Part shown: positions 45,486 through 58,281 of the stretch, in pieces
How positions within the stretch are numbered: the first letter of the stretch is position 1
How the letters are laid out: every line of letters begins with the position of its first letter
Origin: Maratus speciosus
Lineage: Eukaryota > Arthropoda > Arachnida > Araneae > Salticidae
Direction of reading: 5' to 3'
NCBI GenBank assembly: GCA_963932465.1
Contig: OZ010788.1
Location: 198,216,559-198,280,558 of the forward strand
DNA: 64,000 bases
Made by a program: the position numbers and the translations under genes
The notes under the pieces: generated by a model
What the model was told of the DNA's origin: nothing
Databases searched by the model: none
The model's input: only the letters and a program-made list of their open reading frames with translations

Positions 45486-46936
45486 CAGTAGACTCCCTCA
45501 AATCCACAACCCTAAAATCCGCAAACGCCTAAATTCCACACATCATCACAGATGTAAACAATGAAACTTTCAATTCAGATGTAGGGGCCAAGTTACAGAA
45601 TTTTTCAGTTTTATATCATTCCATACGTATTTAAATATGTAGTTCTCGATAATATGACTGAGCTTGTGGTTTTTCATAAAGGAAGTATAAATTTATTTCT
45701 AAAAAAAAAAAAATCAAGATATTGCTGCTATCACTGGTAATTACAATCTTTTTATCAAATATATTGATGTATTAATCAAGCTTTTTTGGTTATTAAGACT
45801 AGCTAAATCTGAAATAAAAGTTCCTTACTTTATAATTTTGACGTGAATTAATAGGGTACCTTTATGATGAAAGTTTCATTGAATAATTCAAGGAAAATGC
45901 ATCTCTCATCTTTATTATGATATTTAATAATACATTATACAGTAGACTCTCTCAAATCCACACAGCTTGGGACCAGAGGTTGTGCGGATTTTAGAATTTT
46001 ACCGATTTCTGGTCATTGCTTTGTTTACATTTTTGAAACATTAATTTGATTGGTAGTTAAGCAAGGGAAATTATAATGAATGCTTACAATAAAGTGAAAC
46101 ATTAAAATAAGTAAAATATTAAAATAATTGATTAGTTTAAAAGTAAGTAATTATTAAAATAATTATGAAAAAAAAATTTTTAGAAAAATATTAAATTATT
46201 ACCAATGAAATCCATTCAATTCGATTCCAAAAGACCTATGCCATCTAGTGGTAAAGTGATCATTAGATCGATATGTTTTTATTCGTTCTTAGCACTCTTA
46301 ACTTTAGTAACTTTTTTCATTGTTATTTAGAGTCTTGAATGCTTTTCTTATACTGCTTTGTATGTTTAGAAATAAATTTGTCTATAATTTAAAAAAAAAA
46401 TTCTGCGAACAATATTTTTAAAATAGCGTTCCGGTTCGTGGATTTTTCCATTTCGAACCCTGGAATTTTTTATATGGATATGCTACTTTATATCAAAATC
46501 AAAAGTAATGTAAATTTATTTAGTAATAAATCAGCTGTAATAGTCAAAAGAGAATGATTAACAAAAAATGTAGTAAAAAAAAAATTGCTGTAGTTGCTGA
46601 TTTCGGCACCATCTTGAATTTGGTTCCTGCAACTTAACTGTGTATTTCATTGTTTACATCTTACGCGGATTTAAGGGAGTCTACTGTATTATTAATTATT
46701 TACTTGAAATCTTTAATCATTTTTAAATTGTCTTATTTTTTATAATTTTAGTTTATTATAATACTTAATTATTTTAGTATTTTACTATATTGCAAGTGTT
46801 CATTATAACTTTGATTGCATTATTACATTCAAATTACTGTTTAAAAAATGTAAACAAAGCAATGACCAGAAATCCACAAAATTCTAAAATCCGCACAACC
46901 TCTGGTCCCAAGCTGTGTGGGATTTGAGGAATACTG
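45486..46936 (-). mobile_element. pogo-like element, host of a second copy
   Basis: The left end CAGTAGACTCCCTCAAATCC at 45486 and the right end near 46936 (inverted: CAGTATTCCTCAAATCCCAC) have TA outside (45484-45485, 46937-46938). The subterminal sequence of its right end (CACAGCTTGGGACCAGAGGT) equals that of the left end of the inner element, so the two lie in opposite orientations. Without the insertion the element is about 704 bp. No transposase frame is seen. Confidence 0.75.
45940..46686 (+). mobile_element. pogo-like element inserted in its own relative, 747 bp
   Basis: The ends are CAGTAGACTCTCTCAAATCC (45940) and, inverted, CAGTAGACTCCCTTAAATCC (46686). TA flanks both (45938-45939, 46687-46688). 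The right subterminal region (GATGTAAACAATGAAA, inverted) matches the left subterminal region of the host element. Length agrees with the host once the insertion is subtracted. Non-autonomous. Confidence 0.85.
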
Positions 46937-47449
46937 TATTATAACTAGGGCTGGGCGATGTCTAAAATGAAATATGGTGATTAATTGGCAGCTTTATATC
47001 ACGATATTCTGATATATCGATATTGTGACATATGAACAAAAAAATATATGTACATGTATAATATGTGTATAACTTCGATATACATTATATATTTTATTAA
47101 GGATTAAAATTAAAATATATATATATATCATTCTCAAATAGATGAATAAACTATGTATAAATAAGCAAATCTAAATAAATAAATGCTAAAAGAAACTAGT
47201 AGGATGTGTCAATGGCAACAATTTCTTCTATTTCTACGTGTTATTACTTCAAAATTCGCTATCACAGAGGCAAAATTAAATAACAATCTATGCCCATCAT
47301 GAATATTCTAAAGATATAGGTGCACTAAATTGTATGCATTTAAAAGGAAATATAAGCATTGCATCGTTCAAACAAATCATTGAATTTCAGCACCAACCTT
47401 ATTAGATGTCTGTAACCAAAATTCCTAATCTAAAAATTATAAAAGCAAT

Positions 47450-48110
47450 ACCTGTTGGACAGTATACACCCAAGACTAAGAAGGATCTACTTATGTGAAA
47501 CCGTAACAGAATAAGGTGTTTGATTAAAATTTGTGCATTACCTAGTTTTTGAGATACAGATATCGCTAAAATTGTTGAAAATGCAGCATAGCAGCGCCAC
47601 CTATTGGACGATTAACACTAACACTTAATCAGCAACAAGTTATGTCAACGTCTGTCTGAATTTGAAATGTTATGAAAATACGTGCAATAATTCTTGAGAA
47701 AAAGCTATAGTGGAAATTTTGAAAAATACAGCATAACAGAGCCACTTATGGGCTATAAACACCAAACACTAATCAGTAAAATTTATGTCTACGTCTAAGT
47801 CTAACTGAATCTGAAGTTTGATAAATATCAGCGCAATAGTTCTTCAGACAGAACTATTGCGAAAATCGTGAAAACTCAGCATAGTAGCTCCGCCTGTTGG
47901 GCCATTTACACCAAGAACTAATCAGCACCAATTTACAAGGTATAACTGAATTTGAAATTTGAAAAAAATCCGTGCATTAGTTTTTGAGATAAAGTTATTG
48001 CGGATATCGTAAAAAATGCACCTACCTGTCAAGTAATTTACGCTAATTTATAATGAGATATAAAAGAATCTAAAATTTTGTTAAATTCCGTGCATTAGTT
48101 CTTGAGATAG
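47450..48110 (+). repeat. diverged tandem repeat, ~130-150 bp unit
   Basis: The word CCTGTTGG or a close form followed by a TTTACACC-like word occurs near 47451, 47600, 47744, 47893 and 48022. Each unit also carries a GAATTTGAAATTT-like word, GTGCATTAGTTCTTGAGAT and GCAGCATAGCAG or a variant. Units have drifted by point changes and small indels. No open frame spans them. Confidence 0.75.
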
Positions 48111-49397
48111 AGCGCCTACAAAATTTGTGTTACAAAGAGACAGAAAAAGTTTTTTAAAAATAGTCAAATTGTGTTCAAGGCTTTCTAAACATATAAATCG
48201 GTCGAAACCCGGATGATAAAATTTTCATGAATCCAATACTTTCTTCTTGTAAAGATAGTAGAAAGTAAAAGAACTAAAAAAAAAAAAATCGTTAACAGAG
48301 AGAGAAAAATAATAGTTTGGTTAAAGTCAATTTTTGAATTGTTTATATTTTATAATTGTTGAATAATATTTATATTGCTATTACGCTTAAAATTGTCTTA
48401 CTATGCGTCGGCGTCCCGACAAAAACTCTTAATTTACTTTATTTCATTTTTAATTCTCCATTTTTTTTTTTTTTTTTTTTTAAGAAAAAATAAAACTTTG
48501 CATGATTTGTGAATCATAATCAAATGTGTTTCAAAATTTACCTTCCCCTTAATTTCGTTCTTCCATCGTCCATGTATGCTGTGTACATGAACTGCAATAA
48601 TTAACCCTTTGGACTCCGGCGTCTCTTACACAAATTTTATTCGGTCGGCACCACTTTTATAAAAGAAGTTTCCTTCAAGTACACAATTTCAAAAATGCTA
48701 AGATTAAGGAAATTTTATTATCCTTTATTACAGGTGCCAAAAACAAATTTTGAAAGGAAAGATGGTGTCGCCACAGCGGCGACAACGGAGTGCAAAAAAG
48801 TTAAAGAACTTTATGTAATAGCGGATAAGGATTTTAATGAGTTACTGTCCCTTTCAACTAATTTCTTGCTATTACATTTAAAAAATCCGTGAATGTGCTA
48901 GAAATTTTTGCATGAAATATTTTTTTGAGAACAGCCCTAAGAATTTAAACTTAAAAATTCTGAATTAAAAAATATTTTTTTTCCTAACCTTTAAGACTAT
49001 TTCTTATGCTTGTTCTATCGGGGAACTTGGATGAGGATCTCCTGCGTTTCGACCAATGTCCGCTAAATGAAGGGAAAAAAAACTAACCCCCCCCCCCCCA
49101 TCCCACACACACCGAACAATTTACGTCTCTCCTCTTTTGATTGTCAGTACATAAATTTTAACTGCTTAATTTTTCGGCCCTGTTTGTTATTTTGAATTCT
49201 AATGACATTAAATAAATACTGACATCTAAATATTCTTCCCCACTCCCCACAAACAAACAATGACAGAGGCAGTAAATACCAAATACTCACATATGTCAAT
49301 TTTTAAAAGAAACTACCAGGAGAAAAAAAAAAACGAGCTTCAGAGAAGTAAAAATATCTGCATAAAAAAAGAACCTGGAATAAACATTGCATATATT

Positions 49398-50080
49398 GAT
49401 ATATTAAACAAAAACATAATTTGAAGAACAAATTAAAAAAACAAAATTTATTTCCTACATTGTTTAAGACCGAGAAGGTACAGATATTAAGTTATTTCAT
49501 TCAATTAGTTCTACATTTAATGTTAAATTTTTGAAACAAATTAGTTAAGCCAATACATTGAAGATTAAAATACAAAGAAGATGATTGAAGATTAAAAAAT
49601 AAAAATAAAATTCATACAATATGATACTTAAAACACCCTAAAAATTAGATTACGTTCAAATGAAATCGAAATAAATCTTAGACTTTTTTAAAAAAGTTTT
49701 GTATTTTGCATGCATCTTATCCTTTTATGCACAATTGTCATAAACATAATGCAAAATCTGCAATACAAATATTTTCAATTAAAAATGGAAGAAGTCTTAA
49801 GATTTATTTCGATTTCATTTGAACGTAATCTAATTTTTAGGGTGTTTTAAGTATCATATTGTATGCATTTTATTTTTATTTTTTAATCTTCAATCATCTT
49901 CTTTGTATTTTAATCTTCAATGTATTGGCTTAACTAATTTGTTTCAAAAATTTAACATTAAATGTAGAACTAATTGAATGAAATAACTTAATATCTGTAC
50001 CTTCTCGGTCTTAAACAATGTAGGAAATAAATTTTGTTTTTTTAATTTGTTCTTCAAATTATGTTTTTGTTTAATATGTC
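49398..50080. repeat. long, nearly perfect inverted repeat (290-bp arms)
   Basis: The left arm 49398-49687 and right arm about 49790-50080 are inverted copies with only a few differences (for example TTCATAC against TGCATAC, and one single-base indel), so roughly 98-99 % identity by eye. The spacer is about 100 bp. A transcript across it would fold into a very long double-stranded hairpin. The arms lack recognisable coding sequence, and no target duplication flanks the structure. It lies inside the 46946-52031 element. Confidence 0.9.
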
Positions 50081-50464
50081 AAGTTTTTTAATAACTACTG
50101 CACTCAGGCGAACGCATTTCAAAATTATTGGAGAGTATCATCATCAGGCGTTGATGTATGCGGTATTGCATCACAATGTGGGATGCAGTTTACCAATGTG
50201 TAATTCAAAATGTTTCACTGCTGTAGTAATGCAGGTTGTGGTAACTTGGACAAAAACTTCCAATCTGAACGTGAAAAATCTATAATCAAAACATAAAAAT
50301 TTAACTTAATTTAAATTTAGATACCCTATTTCCAACTCAGGAACGCTATGAATGTAAATTGTGTTGAATCCTTACTGCTAATATTTAACAATATTATAGC
50401 TGTGATACAATAAAATAAAAAATAAAAGTTTTACTTAAATTTTTAAACCCTATTCTCTCCCAAG

Positions 50465-51178
50465 GGGTGATGTAAACACATCAGAAAATTATTACCTAAG
50501 TTTAACTTGGGGTATAAATAGTTCTCATCTCTGAAAAAAAAATACATTTTAAAACTTAAGTTATGTAATTTCCTACTAAGTTCGCTACTTTGCGTAAAAA
50601 TAGCTATCCATTAGAAAATTTTTACTAAAATATAAACTTGACCAAAGCAAAAACTTATTCTGAAAATATCCTTTTTATTTCCACTATGACGCCATATTCA
50701 GCTTTTTAATTAAAAAAAAAAAAACTAGCTCAATTTAATATTTCACGTGAAAATCTTTCAACTAAAAAGAAATAAATTATTATTACTGCTTTTGAAATTT
50801 TTGCAACAATGAAGTAAAAATGTTACATTTTCTATGAAAAATGTCCGTTGATTTTCAATGAAAAAAGCGAAAATTGGAATTATTAAGAAAAATATTTAAA
50901 TAATGTAAAAATAAATTGGCCCATGTTTCTCTCTGGGTTATAATTCACTCATATGCAAAGGTATTTTACCATTCGTTTTGACCCTGACGTCAGGCAATCG
51001 TTTTTACACTTTAAATTTATAATATCATTAAAATTAGTAAAGAATAAAAAATGAGTGGCATCAGGGACAAAAAGGTGGGAAGAAAAAATGAAAAAGTTAT
51101 GATCCCCATAGGATTTTTCATGTTAAATTAACATTGAGAAGTGACACTGGAAATAAATAAGTATTGCGCTGCCGCGTA
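50465..51178 (+). repeat. diverged interspersed repeat, copy 2
   Basis: This is the copy without the SINE of the repeat at 2045-5853. It keeps TGACGCCATATTCA, TTTCACGTG, CGTTTTGACCCTGA, GGCATCAGGGACAAAAAGG and the common end TATTGCGCTGCCGCG. At the point where copy 1 has the SINE it reads GAATTATTAAGAAAAATATT without interruption (50877-50896). Class unknown. Confidence 0.7.
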
Positions 51179-51300
51179 ATACTTAAATTATAACATATAT
51201 TATTATATATGTTATAATATATCAATATTATAACATAATGTAACATATATATGTTATAATCAATATATTATAACATATATTGCTATGGAAGTATTATTTC
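51176..51300. repeat. AT-rich palindromic insert
   Basis: TAATACTT near the left edge and AAGTATTA near the right edge are inverse, and between them ATAACATATA/TATATGTTAT words pair repeatedly. It begins exactly where the upstream repeat ends. It resembles a very AT-rich foldback sequence or expanded dinucleotide repeat. Confidence 0.55.
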
Positions 51301-51431
51301 ATTTGTCTAATTAAATCCACTGTTGCAAATAAAATGTAATATTTCATTTATTTATCTCCCTGATTCACATATTGTTCATTAACAACGAACAAATATTCAT
51401 TCAAAACCGCTGAAATCTAAATACCAGATTG

Positions 51432-51462
<31 letters not shown>

Positions 51463-51499
51463 AGTATCATTTGCTGTCGGCAACTACATGAGAAAAACC

Positions 51500-51965
51500 A
51501 GCTGTATCATATTTATCGCCCGTCATCCTAACACCGAAACTATCACTTTTTCCCCTTTTGAAAAACCGTTTAGGCTGAGAGAAATCACAGCGTAATACCA
51601 TGATAGTATCATGCTTATCGAAAACTGAGGGTTCGGTTAATATCACGGTTGAAGCTGGGAGAATCTTGAGGAGTGATCATGGTTTAGGGTGAGACGTATC
51701 ATGATGATCGAAACCGATTATTCGGTATTTAATGTCATCATGGTTTAGGCAGGGAGAAACTACTCCGTTAGTATCATGATCATCGTAATAACCTGCGGTT
51801 TAGAATGGTAGAATTTTGAGTACTCAAAGTTGAAAAAGTGCCAATTGCAGTTTAATGAAAAAGTATGATAATCGTGGTTTGCATCACGATTATGATAATC
51901 GAGGTTTACATCACGATTATGATAATTGCAGTTTACATCACGATTACGATAATCGTGATGTACCG
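51500..51965 (+). repeat. subterminal tandem repeats of the hAT-like element
   Basis: Units of about 95 bp carry GTTTAGGCTGAGAGAAA or similar and GTATCATGATCATCG or similar (from 51570 to 51790). They are followed by three or four 28-bp units with GATAATCG and TTTACATCACGATTAT (51868-51962). Repeats just inside the ends are common transposase-binding regions in hAT elements; that role is inferred. Confidence 0.65.
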
Positions 51966-52039
51966 TTGTATAGGATTTTTTGATATCGTTATCGCAATTT
52001 ATAATTTATATCGATATATCACCCAGCCCTAATTATAAC

Positions 52040-54600
52040 AGATGGCAAGAATATGGTCCACAGTCAGAGGTATGCTGTGCTGGTTTACATTGCAGTGTTG
52101 TGAAAAATGTGCATTCATTTTGATGTATCTTTACTCATCATGTATTATTATTCTTCATTGATAAGAATCAAAATGTATCTTTTTCATGTCAAGCATGTAA
52201 CTTTTTTTTTGTGACTTATTTTGTCAACAATTGGCCCATCATTGTTCCACAAGCAAGGGCCATTTTTCATTGGTTCATAAATTTGTAAATGACATATAAA
52301 TAAAAGTGAAGTGAGAATATAATCAAAGCAAACAATCTTACTATCCAAAAATCATTTAATAGTTGAAACATTATGTCTAAAGTTATCATATATTATGGAA
52401 TTACAACAGTCTAAAATTTCTAAACAATGACAGCATTGGAAATTTATTCATTGAAATAGTTTAGTTTTTATATGAATGAATAAATTAAAATAAAATTTTA
52501 TGTGAAAGGATAATTTTTTATTTTCTTTTAAAAGCAATGCCAGAACTCAGTTCTGGCATAGGCACACCCGCTAACAGACCTTTGTTTGATCTTGCAACAT
52601 ATATTTTTTGAATCAAGCCATAAGCCAATTATTAAGACGCATTGTCTAGCAATTATTGTATCATTAGTTGGTCTTTGCCCGTTTTACTGTTTGATTTATA
52701 AATAAACCTGAGGCTGGGGTTCCTCAGCTTTTGCTTTGTATGCATTTGTATGATATGACCTCTGTGGTCTCAAATTTTTTTTATTTCAACCCAGATTAAA
52801 ATAAAAAAATTCAGCATCATTGTTCATATTAAGGTGGTTTAATAGCTTTCCAACTCCAACTTAATCATGGCAGTAACAAATCTAGCGGAGAGTTCATTTC
52901 ATATTGCATGATCGAATATGTTGAATTCTTAAAAGTTTTCCTTCATTTTCGCATTTTATTGTGAAATTATCAATAAATTTTTATACTGTAATATTTTAGT
53001 AGCTTTCCTTCTAATAAGTATTAAGCATATGTTTTTTCATTATCTTTTTTATCCTTTATTTTAAATGGATTGAGGATGAGGCAGATCATTTTTTGGTCAT
53101 ATCTAGCTTGCGAAAAAGGCATACCTTTAATTCTATTTTAATTCTGATGAGCAAAAAGGGAGTCCGTATTATGTGCTTTCTGTTGATTTTAAAAGTTTAA
53201 AGAGAATTTCACTGAGTTATAATTTAAAACTTTCTATATCGTTACTAGTGATTTGACGAATGAAATTCGTGATTACTTCTTAATCTTTAGATTTTGTAAA
53301 ACTTTGTATTTAAACATAGAGATTGGGCCTAAGAAGAAAATGATTGCAGATTAAAAATTCAGTGATCAAAGCATCTTCTTTTAGGTGTGTTAAAGAAGAG
53401 CTTGAGTGTTATGCAGTAGATAACACTTAATTTAATTTTGAAATTTATTTTTACTTGAGTTTTACTGACATATTTCTTGATTTTCTGTAGTTATAGTGTA
53501 AAATGCACTAAAGGCTACAAAAATCATTGCAGTAAAAATCTATATATATAAAGCTTTCACCAGATTTTATTGTATGTTTATATAAGTGCTTATAGTTTTA
53601 GTTAAAAACATTCTTCTCTACTTATTAAAAATAAATAAATAAATGAGCTTGAAAAATATGCTTTATCTGTATTGTTCTGAAAATTTAAGTTGGCTGTGAT
53701 TGATTGTTAATTTTGTGCATACCATTTTGATTCATTGCATGTACATACACATATAAAATTCAAAATAATTGATTCATTACATGTGCATACACATATAAAA
53801 TTCAAAATAATCCCAGGGATCCCTAATGTATATTCACTTTACAAGGCACAAAAATATTCAAAGACTAATTTTTTGCCAAGTATAATTTCTGTCACTCATT
53901 TGAAAAATAATAAAAAAAAGTTGTAAAGTTTATGAAGATTCTAGTTCTAAAAACATACCATAGATTAATTTAATTTATTAGGTACTCTTAAAATTTCTTG
54001 GAATGTTCTTAAAAAAATATTTGTGAAACAAAATAATTTATCTTTTAAAAGTTATCATTGAGTTCACTAGGCAGCAGATGATTTCTATAAAATTAATATT
54101 GGGAGAAAGAAAAAATTCACACTTTGAAAGATAAGTAAATAAATGTTTGGAAACCATTTGAAATCAAAAGTTTTGAAGAAAACAGCCATTAAGGATATAG
54201 GTGTTTACTAGATAGTATCTGTCAAAACTAGACAGTAAACAAATTAAAGGTTCCCCCAAAAAATATTCATAACATCATCAAAATGGCAGAAATTTTTACA
54301 GAATATATGTTAGCAATAGTTAAAAGAAGTAGAAACCTTTCTTTTTATAACTGGGCTGGGAACAGACTACATATTGTCTATACACAGATACAGATATAAC
54401 AGACATTTCCCAGAAAATTGAATTTTCAGATCCCCCCCAAAAAGGTTTTTTTTTTTTCTTAAAAATTTTACAAATAAGGGGTTTTTGGTAAGTTAAAATT
54501 TTATTAGTTTTCTTAAATATAAACATTTAACTGCACATAAATACCAATAGATGGCACCACAGTTTTTTTTATATAATTATACATTTTTATATTTCCTTCC

Positions 54601-54638
<38 letters not shown>

Positions 54639-56060
54639 TAATGTGAAAATAATATCTACTTTTTTTAGTATGTATTCCTTATCCATCAATTGTAATAAAA
54701 AATATATCAAAAGTTGTAAATCATTTCAATTTATTTAATTGATTATTACATGTAAAATTTTTAAATACAAAACCATTAATTAAAAAATATGTTGGTGATA
54801 GTAAATTTTACATAAAAATAATAAAGGAAAAAAAACCATTCTATAACATTTCCTCTGAAATAAAATTAATACGATTTACATTATTGAACTGAGTTATCAA
54901 AACACTAACAATATTAGAAAATATCTTATGCAAAGAGCAGGGTTTGAACACATGGTCCATTAGAAAACCAGAATTTCTCTTTGCAAATTTCTCTTTCTCA
55001 AACTGCAATTGACTATTTTGTTTCTTTGCACAACACTGAGAGATTAATAACGACATGTTTGTTTTTTCTAAATTTTGCCAAGCAACAGATGTGCTATTTT
55101 GGTTCTTATAGTTATAATTCTGAGATTTAAGGGAAAATACTTCATTTTCTCACAGTTGTAAGTAAAATGCTTCAAATTCATGTATGAAAATGACTTGGTT
55201 TCAGTGATGAATTTTCGCCATTTGTCCCTTTAATAGTTTCACTGCTTGGTCTGTCTATGAGAGATAAAAAAAAAACATCTATGATGTGGGACTTAATCTT
55301 AGTCTAGGTTGAAAATAAGTGAAAGGTACATCTCTTTTATTTTAAGCAATCAATATAATGTAATGTATTTCATTTTAATGGTAAAATTGCCAACATACAT
55401 GTCATATTCATTGATCTAAGCATTGCATCTTTCTATATTTAGGGTGAATGATAACTTTTTTTCTTACATCTTCTTTGTGTAAAAAACGGATTTACTTCTG
55501 TTATAAAATAAGTATAGTTAGCAGGGCTGCCACAGGCGACTATTTTTTAATTCTACTTCACACCACTTTATCAAAACAAAAATTATTCACATACTGTTCG
55601 AGAACATTTGCAAGAAAAATATACTTCAAAATCTGTTTTTTTAAATAGTGGTGTGAATAGAATAGAAAATAAATTTAAAAAACAAGAAACCCGACTGCAT
55701 AAAAAGCGAACTAATTAATTATTTCCCATCAATGTTAAACTATTTTTTATATTACTTACCTATTTTTTAATTTACTTGTATTGATGACTTTTAAGTTGTG
55801 TTTAATTGTTAGTTCCTGTTCCTATCTATAAACACTGTTTTGATGAGGCCTATAGATGCCTATGAAGGTTAGAGTTGCAGTAAAGCTAGAGATCCTACCT
55901 ACACAACTTCTAGGTTGTGTAATATTTAAACGGAGCTTCTGGCTGTAAAATAGGCAATGAAACATCGTCTTCATTTTAAAAGACCTATCCAATGATATGC
56001 CACTCAATATGGTGCGTAAGTTTTTTTTTTTCCGTGTCTACCGCCATTTTGTATTTTTAT
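52040..56060. other. AT-rich DNA with minor repeats, no gene seen
   Basis: A 42-bp tandem duplication lies at 53729-53811 (GATTCATT, GCATACACATATAAAATT). A 10-bp hairpin (TGCCAGAACT / AGTTCTGGCA) lies at 52539-52559. A 31-bp A run lies at 54604-54635. The pair TTCACACCACT (55557) and AGTGGTGTGAA (55648) is inverted. No coding exon was recognised. Confidence 0.45.
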
Positions 56061-56099
56061 TAGAATTAAATTACAAAAGAATTAAATATAGATAATATC

Positions 56100-57700
56100 T
56101 GTTTAACAGCTCCTCTACATTGTGGAAATAATCTAGTGGGTAAAGAGTGCTTATTAATATCAAAATGCACAGCAAGAGCTCCTTCACTAGAGGCTGAAAG
56201 AATGTTTTTTACTTTTGAATGCATACACAGCAAATAAAGGAATTGATTAGGAATTGAAAAGACAGCAAAACTCTTTGAAATTCGAAGCACTGAAGGGTAA
56301 TAACTAATAATGAGGATATTTAACATTTTGTGTAATTAATATGGATTGCAGATAATAATTGACCATTCTTATGATTATAGTCACTTCCTTTGTATGTGTA
56401 CAGTACCGGACCTATTATCTGGAATCTTTGGGACTGAAGGCTTTCCAGATTTTGGAATTTTCTGGATTTCAGGTCCTCCCAAAATTTGGAATTTTTCAAA
56501 AACTTAAAAATAACAAAATTTAAACAATCCCATGTAGAATATGAATAAAACTTATCTTTTGCATTTTTTAAAATTATTTAAACGAAAATTCCTGCTCTAT
56601 TCAATGGTAGCAATGAATGAATAACAAAATAAAGTTGGCAAACTAATATTGTTTAATCTATCTGCTCTTTTTTTGTTGCTGTTGTTTTTAATTACAGATT
56701 TTACATAAACAATGTTTAAAAAATTTCTGATTTTGCGAATTCCACCATGAAAAATCTTGAAACCATGAGCAGATTGTTCTAAATGTGTGAGAAGAGCACA
56801 AGCAAATAAATAGAACTCTGCTTATATGTGTATTGAAGTAACATAATGGATAATGGTGTAGCCATAATAATTTTTGAGAGTGAGGGGGTGGGTGCGAAAT
56901 ATCTGACGATTCTTTTTCGCTAATGAATCGTAATATAAATTAATTTTAAACTAAAATTGACAAAAAAATGATAATTTTTCTTTTTTGTTGGGGTGGGGGG
57001 TGGGGGGGGGCTCCATGTTCCTCCGCCACTGAAGTAGCATATTTTAGTGGCTACATATTGAAACAATGGTCTGGGGGAGAAAAAATAGAAACCTGTAAAA
57101 ATTTTTGAAAAATTTTAGAAATTGCAAAATTTTTGGTAAATATTTACAAATTTAGAAAAGTTTTCAAATAAAATTTTTCTTTCGGATTTTGGGTCCTTCT
57201 GGATTTTGAATAATGGCCCCTATACTGTATATGAATTAATAAATTTAGATTTTATGCAATAACAGTCAGTTTACTAAGTGTAATTGCTGGAGATTATTTT
57301 AAACCTTGCAGAAACAGTTTAGAAAGAAATACTAGGCTGAAAAAATTAATTGCAAATTTTCCTGATTTTATGTGTTAACTATTATTTTTTCTGGTCTTCC
57401 AAGCTGGGTTTCTTCTAAGTCTATCATTGTTGGGTCACAGATAAATTTTGATTTGTTTTAGATTGATACAGAAAATTCTGCTACCAGATTGTGCTGCTAG
57501 TTAATTAAACTACTTATTTGCAGTTTTATTATTTGTATAATTATTGATTATAATTTTATTAATAAAGAGGTAAACATAATTTATGTACTTTGATATCTAA
57601 TTATAGGCTTAATTGTTTTAGAAATGTACTATTCTTGATAGTCACTATAATACTCTAATATAGGAAAAAAAATCACAAACATCTAATTTTTTACACCTTA
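56100..57700. repeat. hAT-family relative of the 61956 element, split by a pogo-like element
   Basis: CACAGCAAGAGCTCCTTC (56167) matches CACAGCAAGAGCTTCTTC (62445), and GGTAATAACTAATAATG (56296) has a relative near 62630. TTTGCAGTTTTATTATTTGT (57520) and AATTGTTTTAGAAA (57611) match 63626-63735. The stretch ends in TTTTTTACACCTTA at 57700, like the right end of the 61956 element. A matching left end was not found, so the copy is incomplete. Confidence 0.55.
56401..57227. mobile_element. pogo/Tigger-like element, 827 bp
   Basis: The left end CAGTACCGGACCTATTATCT and, inverted, the right end CAGTATAGGGGCCATTATTC share CAGTA, GG, CC and TTAT. TA lies outside both (56399-56400, 57228-57229). GGATTT and TTTGGAATTTT words repeat near both ends. 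The interior has no recognised transposase and holds G-rich tracts at 56880-56895 and 56990-57010. Confidence 0.7.
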
Positions 57701-57762
57701 AAATTGTTTTATTTTTATTTTCCAAAATTTGTTTGAGTTTTCTCCAAAAGTAAAAACTAGTA

Positions 57763-58281
57763 CAGTCGAACTCGCTTATAACGAGCCCGGATTTAACGAG
57801 GAAATCATAAATACTTGGTTGGTACAATGCTAAGTCTATGGGAGCATAACTCGCTTTTAACGAGCAAACGCCGGTTATAGCGATAATATTTTTGTGATTC
57901 ATCAAATTTCTATTGACTTCTGCCTCTCCAGCTCAGATAATGTTTCTTGGGAAAATTCCTTTAACATTCTGAAATTAACAGAAATTGGGTGTGCAGAAAA
58001 ACTTTAAATTTTTTTCGAAGCCAGGGGTTCAAATGGCAGTGTTTTCGGGTTAAAAGTCCTCTTCGAAGAACAATAACACAAGGAAGAGAAAATAAGACAG
58101 TTCAAAGCAAATTAACCAACTTCTTTTGTACTGTACAGAAATAAAAAATAAATAAAGTTTGTATAATAAAGTAAGTATGCATGAATTTGTGTAATTTTTA
58201 CGAACCCGTTTTTTACAAGCACCCGGTTATAACAAGTAAATATCACGGTCCCTTCGCGTTTGCTATAACCGAGTTCGACTG
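57763..58281. mobile_element. pogo/Tigger-like MITE, 519 bp
   Basis: The ends are CAGTCGAACTCGCTTATAAC and, inverted, CAGTCGAACTCGGTTATAGC. TA flanks both (57761-57762, 58282-58283). Inner repeats GGTTATA and TAACGAG mark both subterminal regions. The family differs from the ones at 6430 and 34506 in its subterminal words. No coding sequence. Confidence 0.85.

Larger units (their letters stand above)
46946..52031. mobile_element. hAT-like element, 5.1 kb, perfect 8-bp duplication
   Basis: The ends are TAGGGCTGGGCGATG and, inverted, TAGGGCTGGGTGATATATCG, a form known from hAT elements. ATTATAAC lies directly outside both ends (46938-46945, 52032-52039), a perfect 8-bp duplication. The interior holds a tandem repeat (47.4-48.1 kb), a large hairpin (49.4-50.1 kb), a copy of the repeat seen at 5 kb (50.5-51.2 kb), an AT palindrome, a poly-A run and subterminal repeats. 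No transposase was recognised; much of the length looks like later cargo. Confidence 0.85.

Noticed and set aside
45486..46936. Interleaved (recombined) pogo elements
   Set aside because: Subterminal sequence pairing shows simple nesting of two copies in opposite orientation.
54604..54635. Poly-A run as the tail of a processed pseudogene
   Set aside because: No mRNA-like sequence precedes it and no target duplication was found. Long A and T runs are common throughout this window.
56066..56326. 86-codon minus-strand frame as a transposase piece
   Set aside because: It lies in a hAT-related repeat, but I could not match it to any transposase motif.
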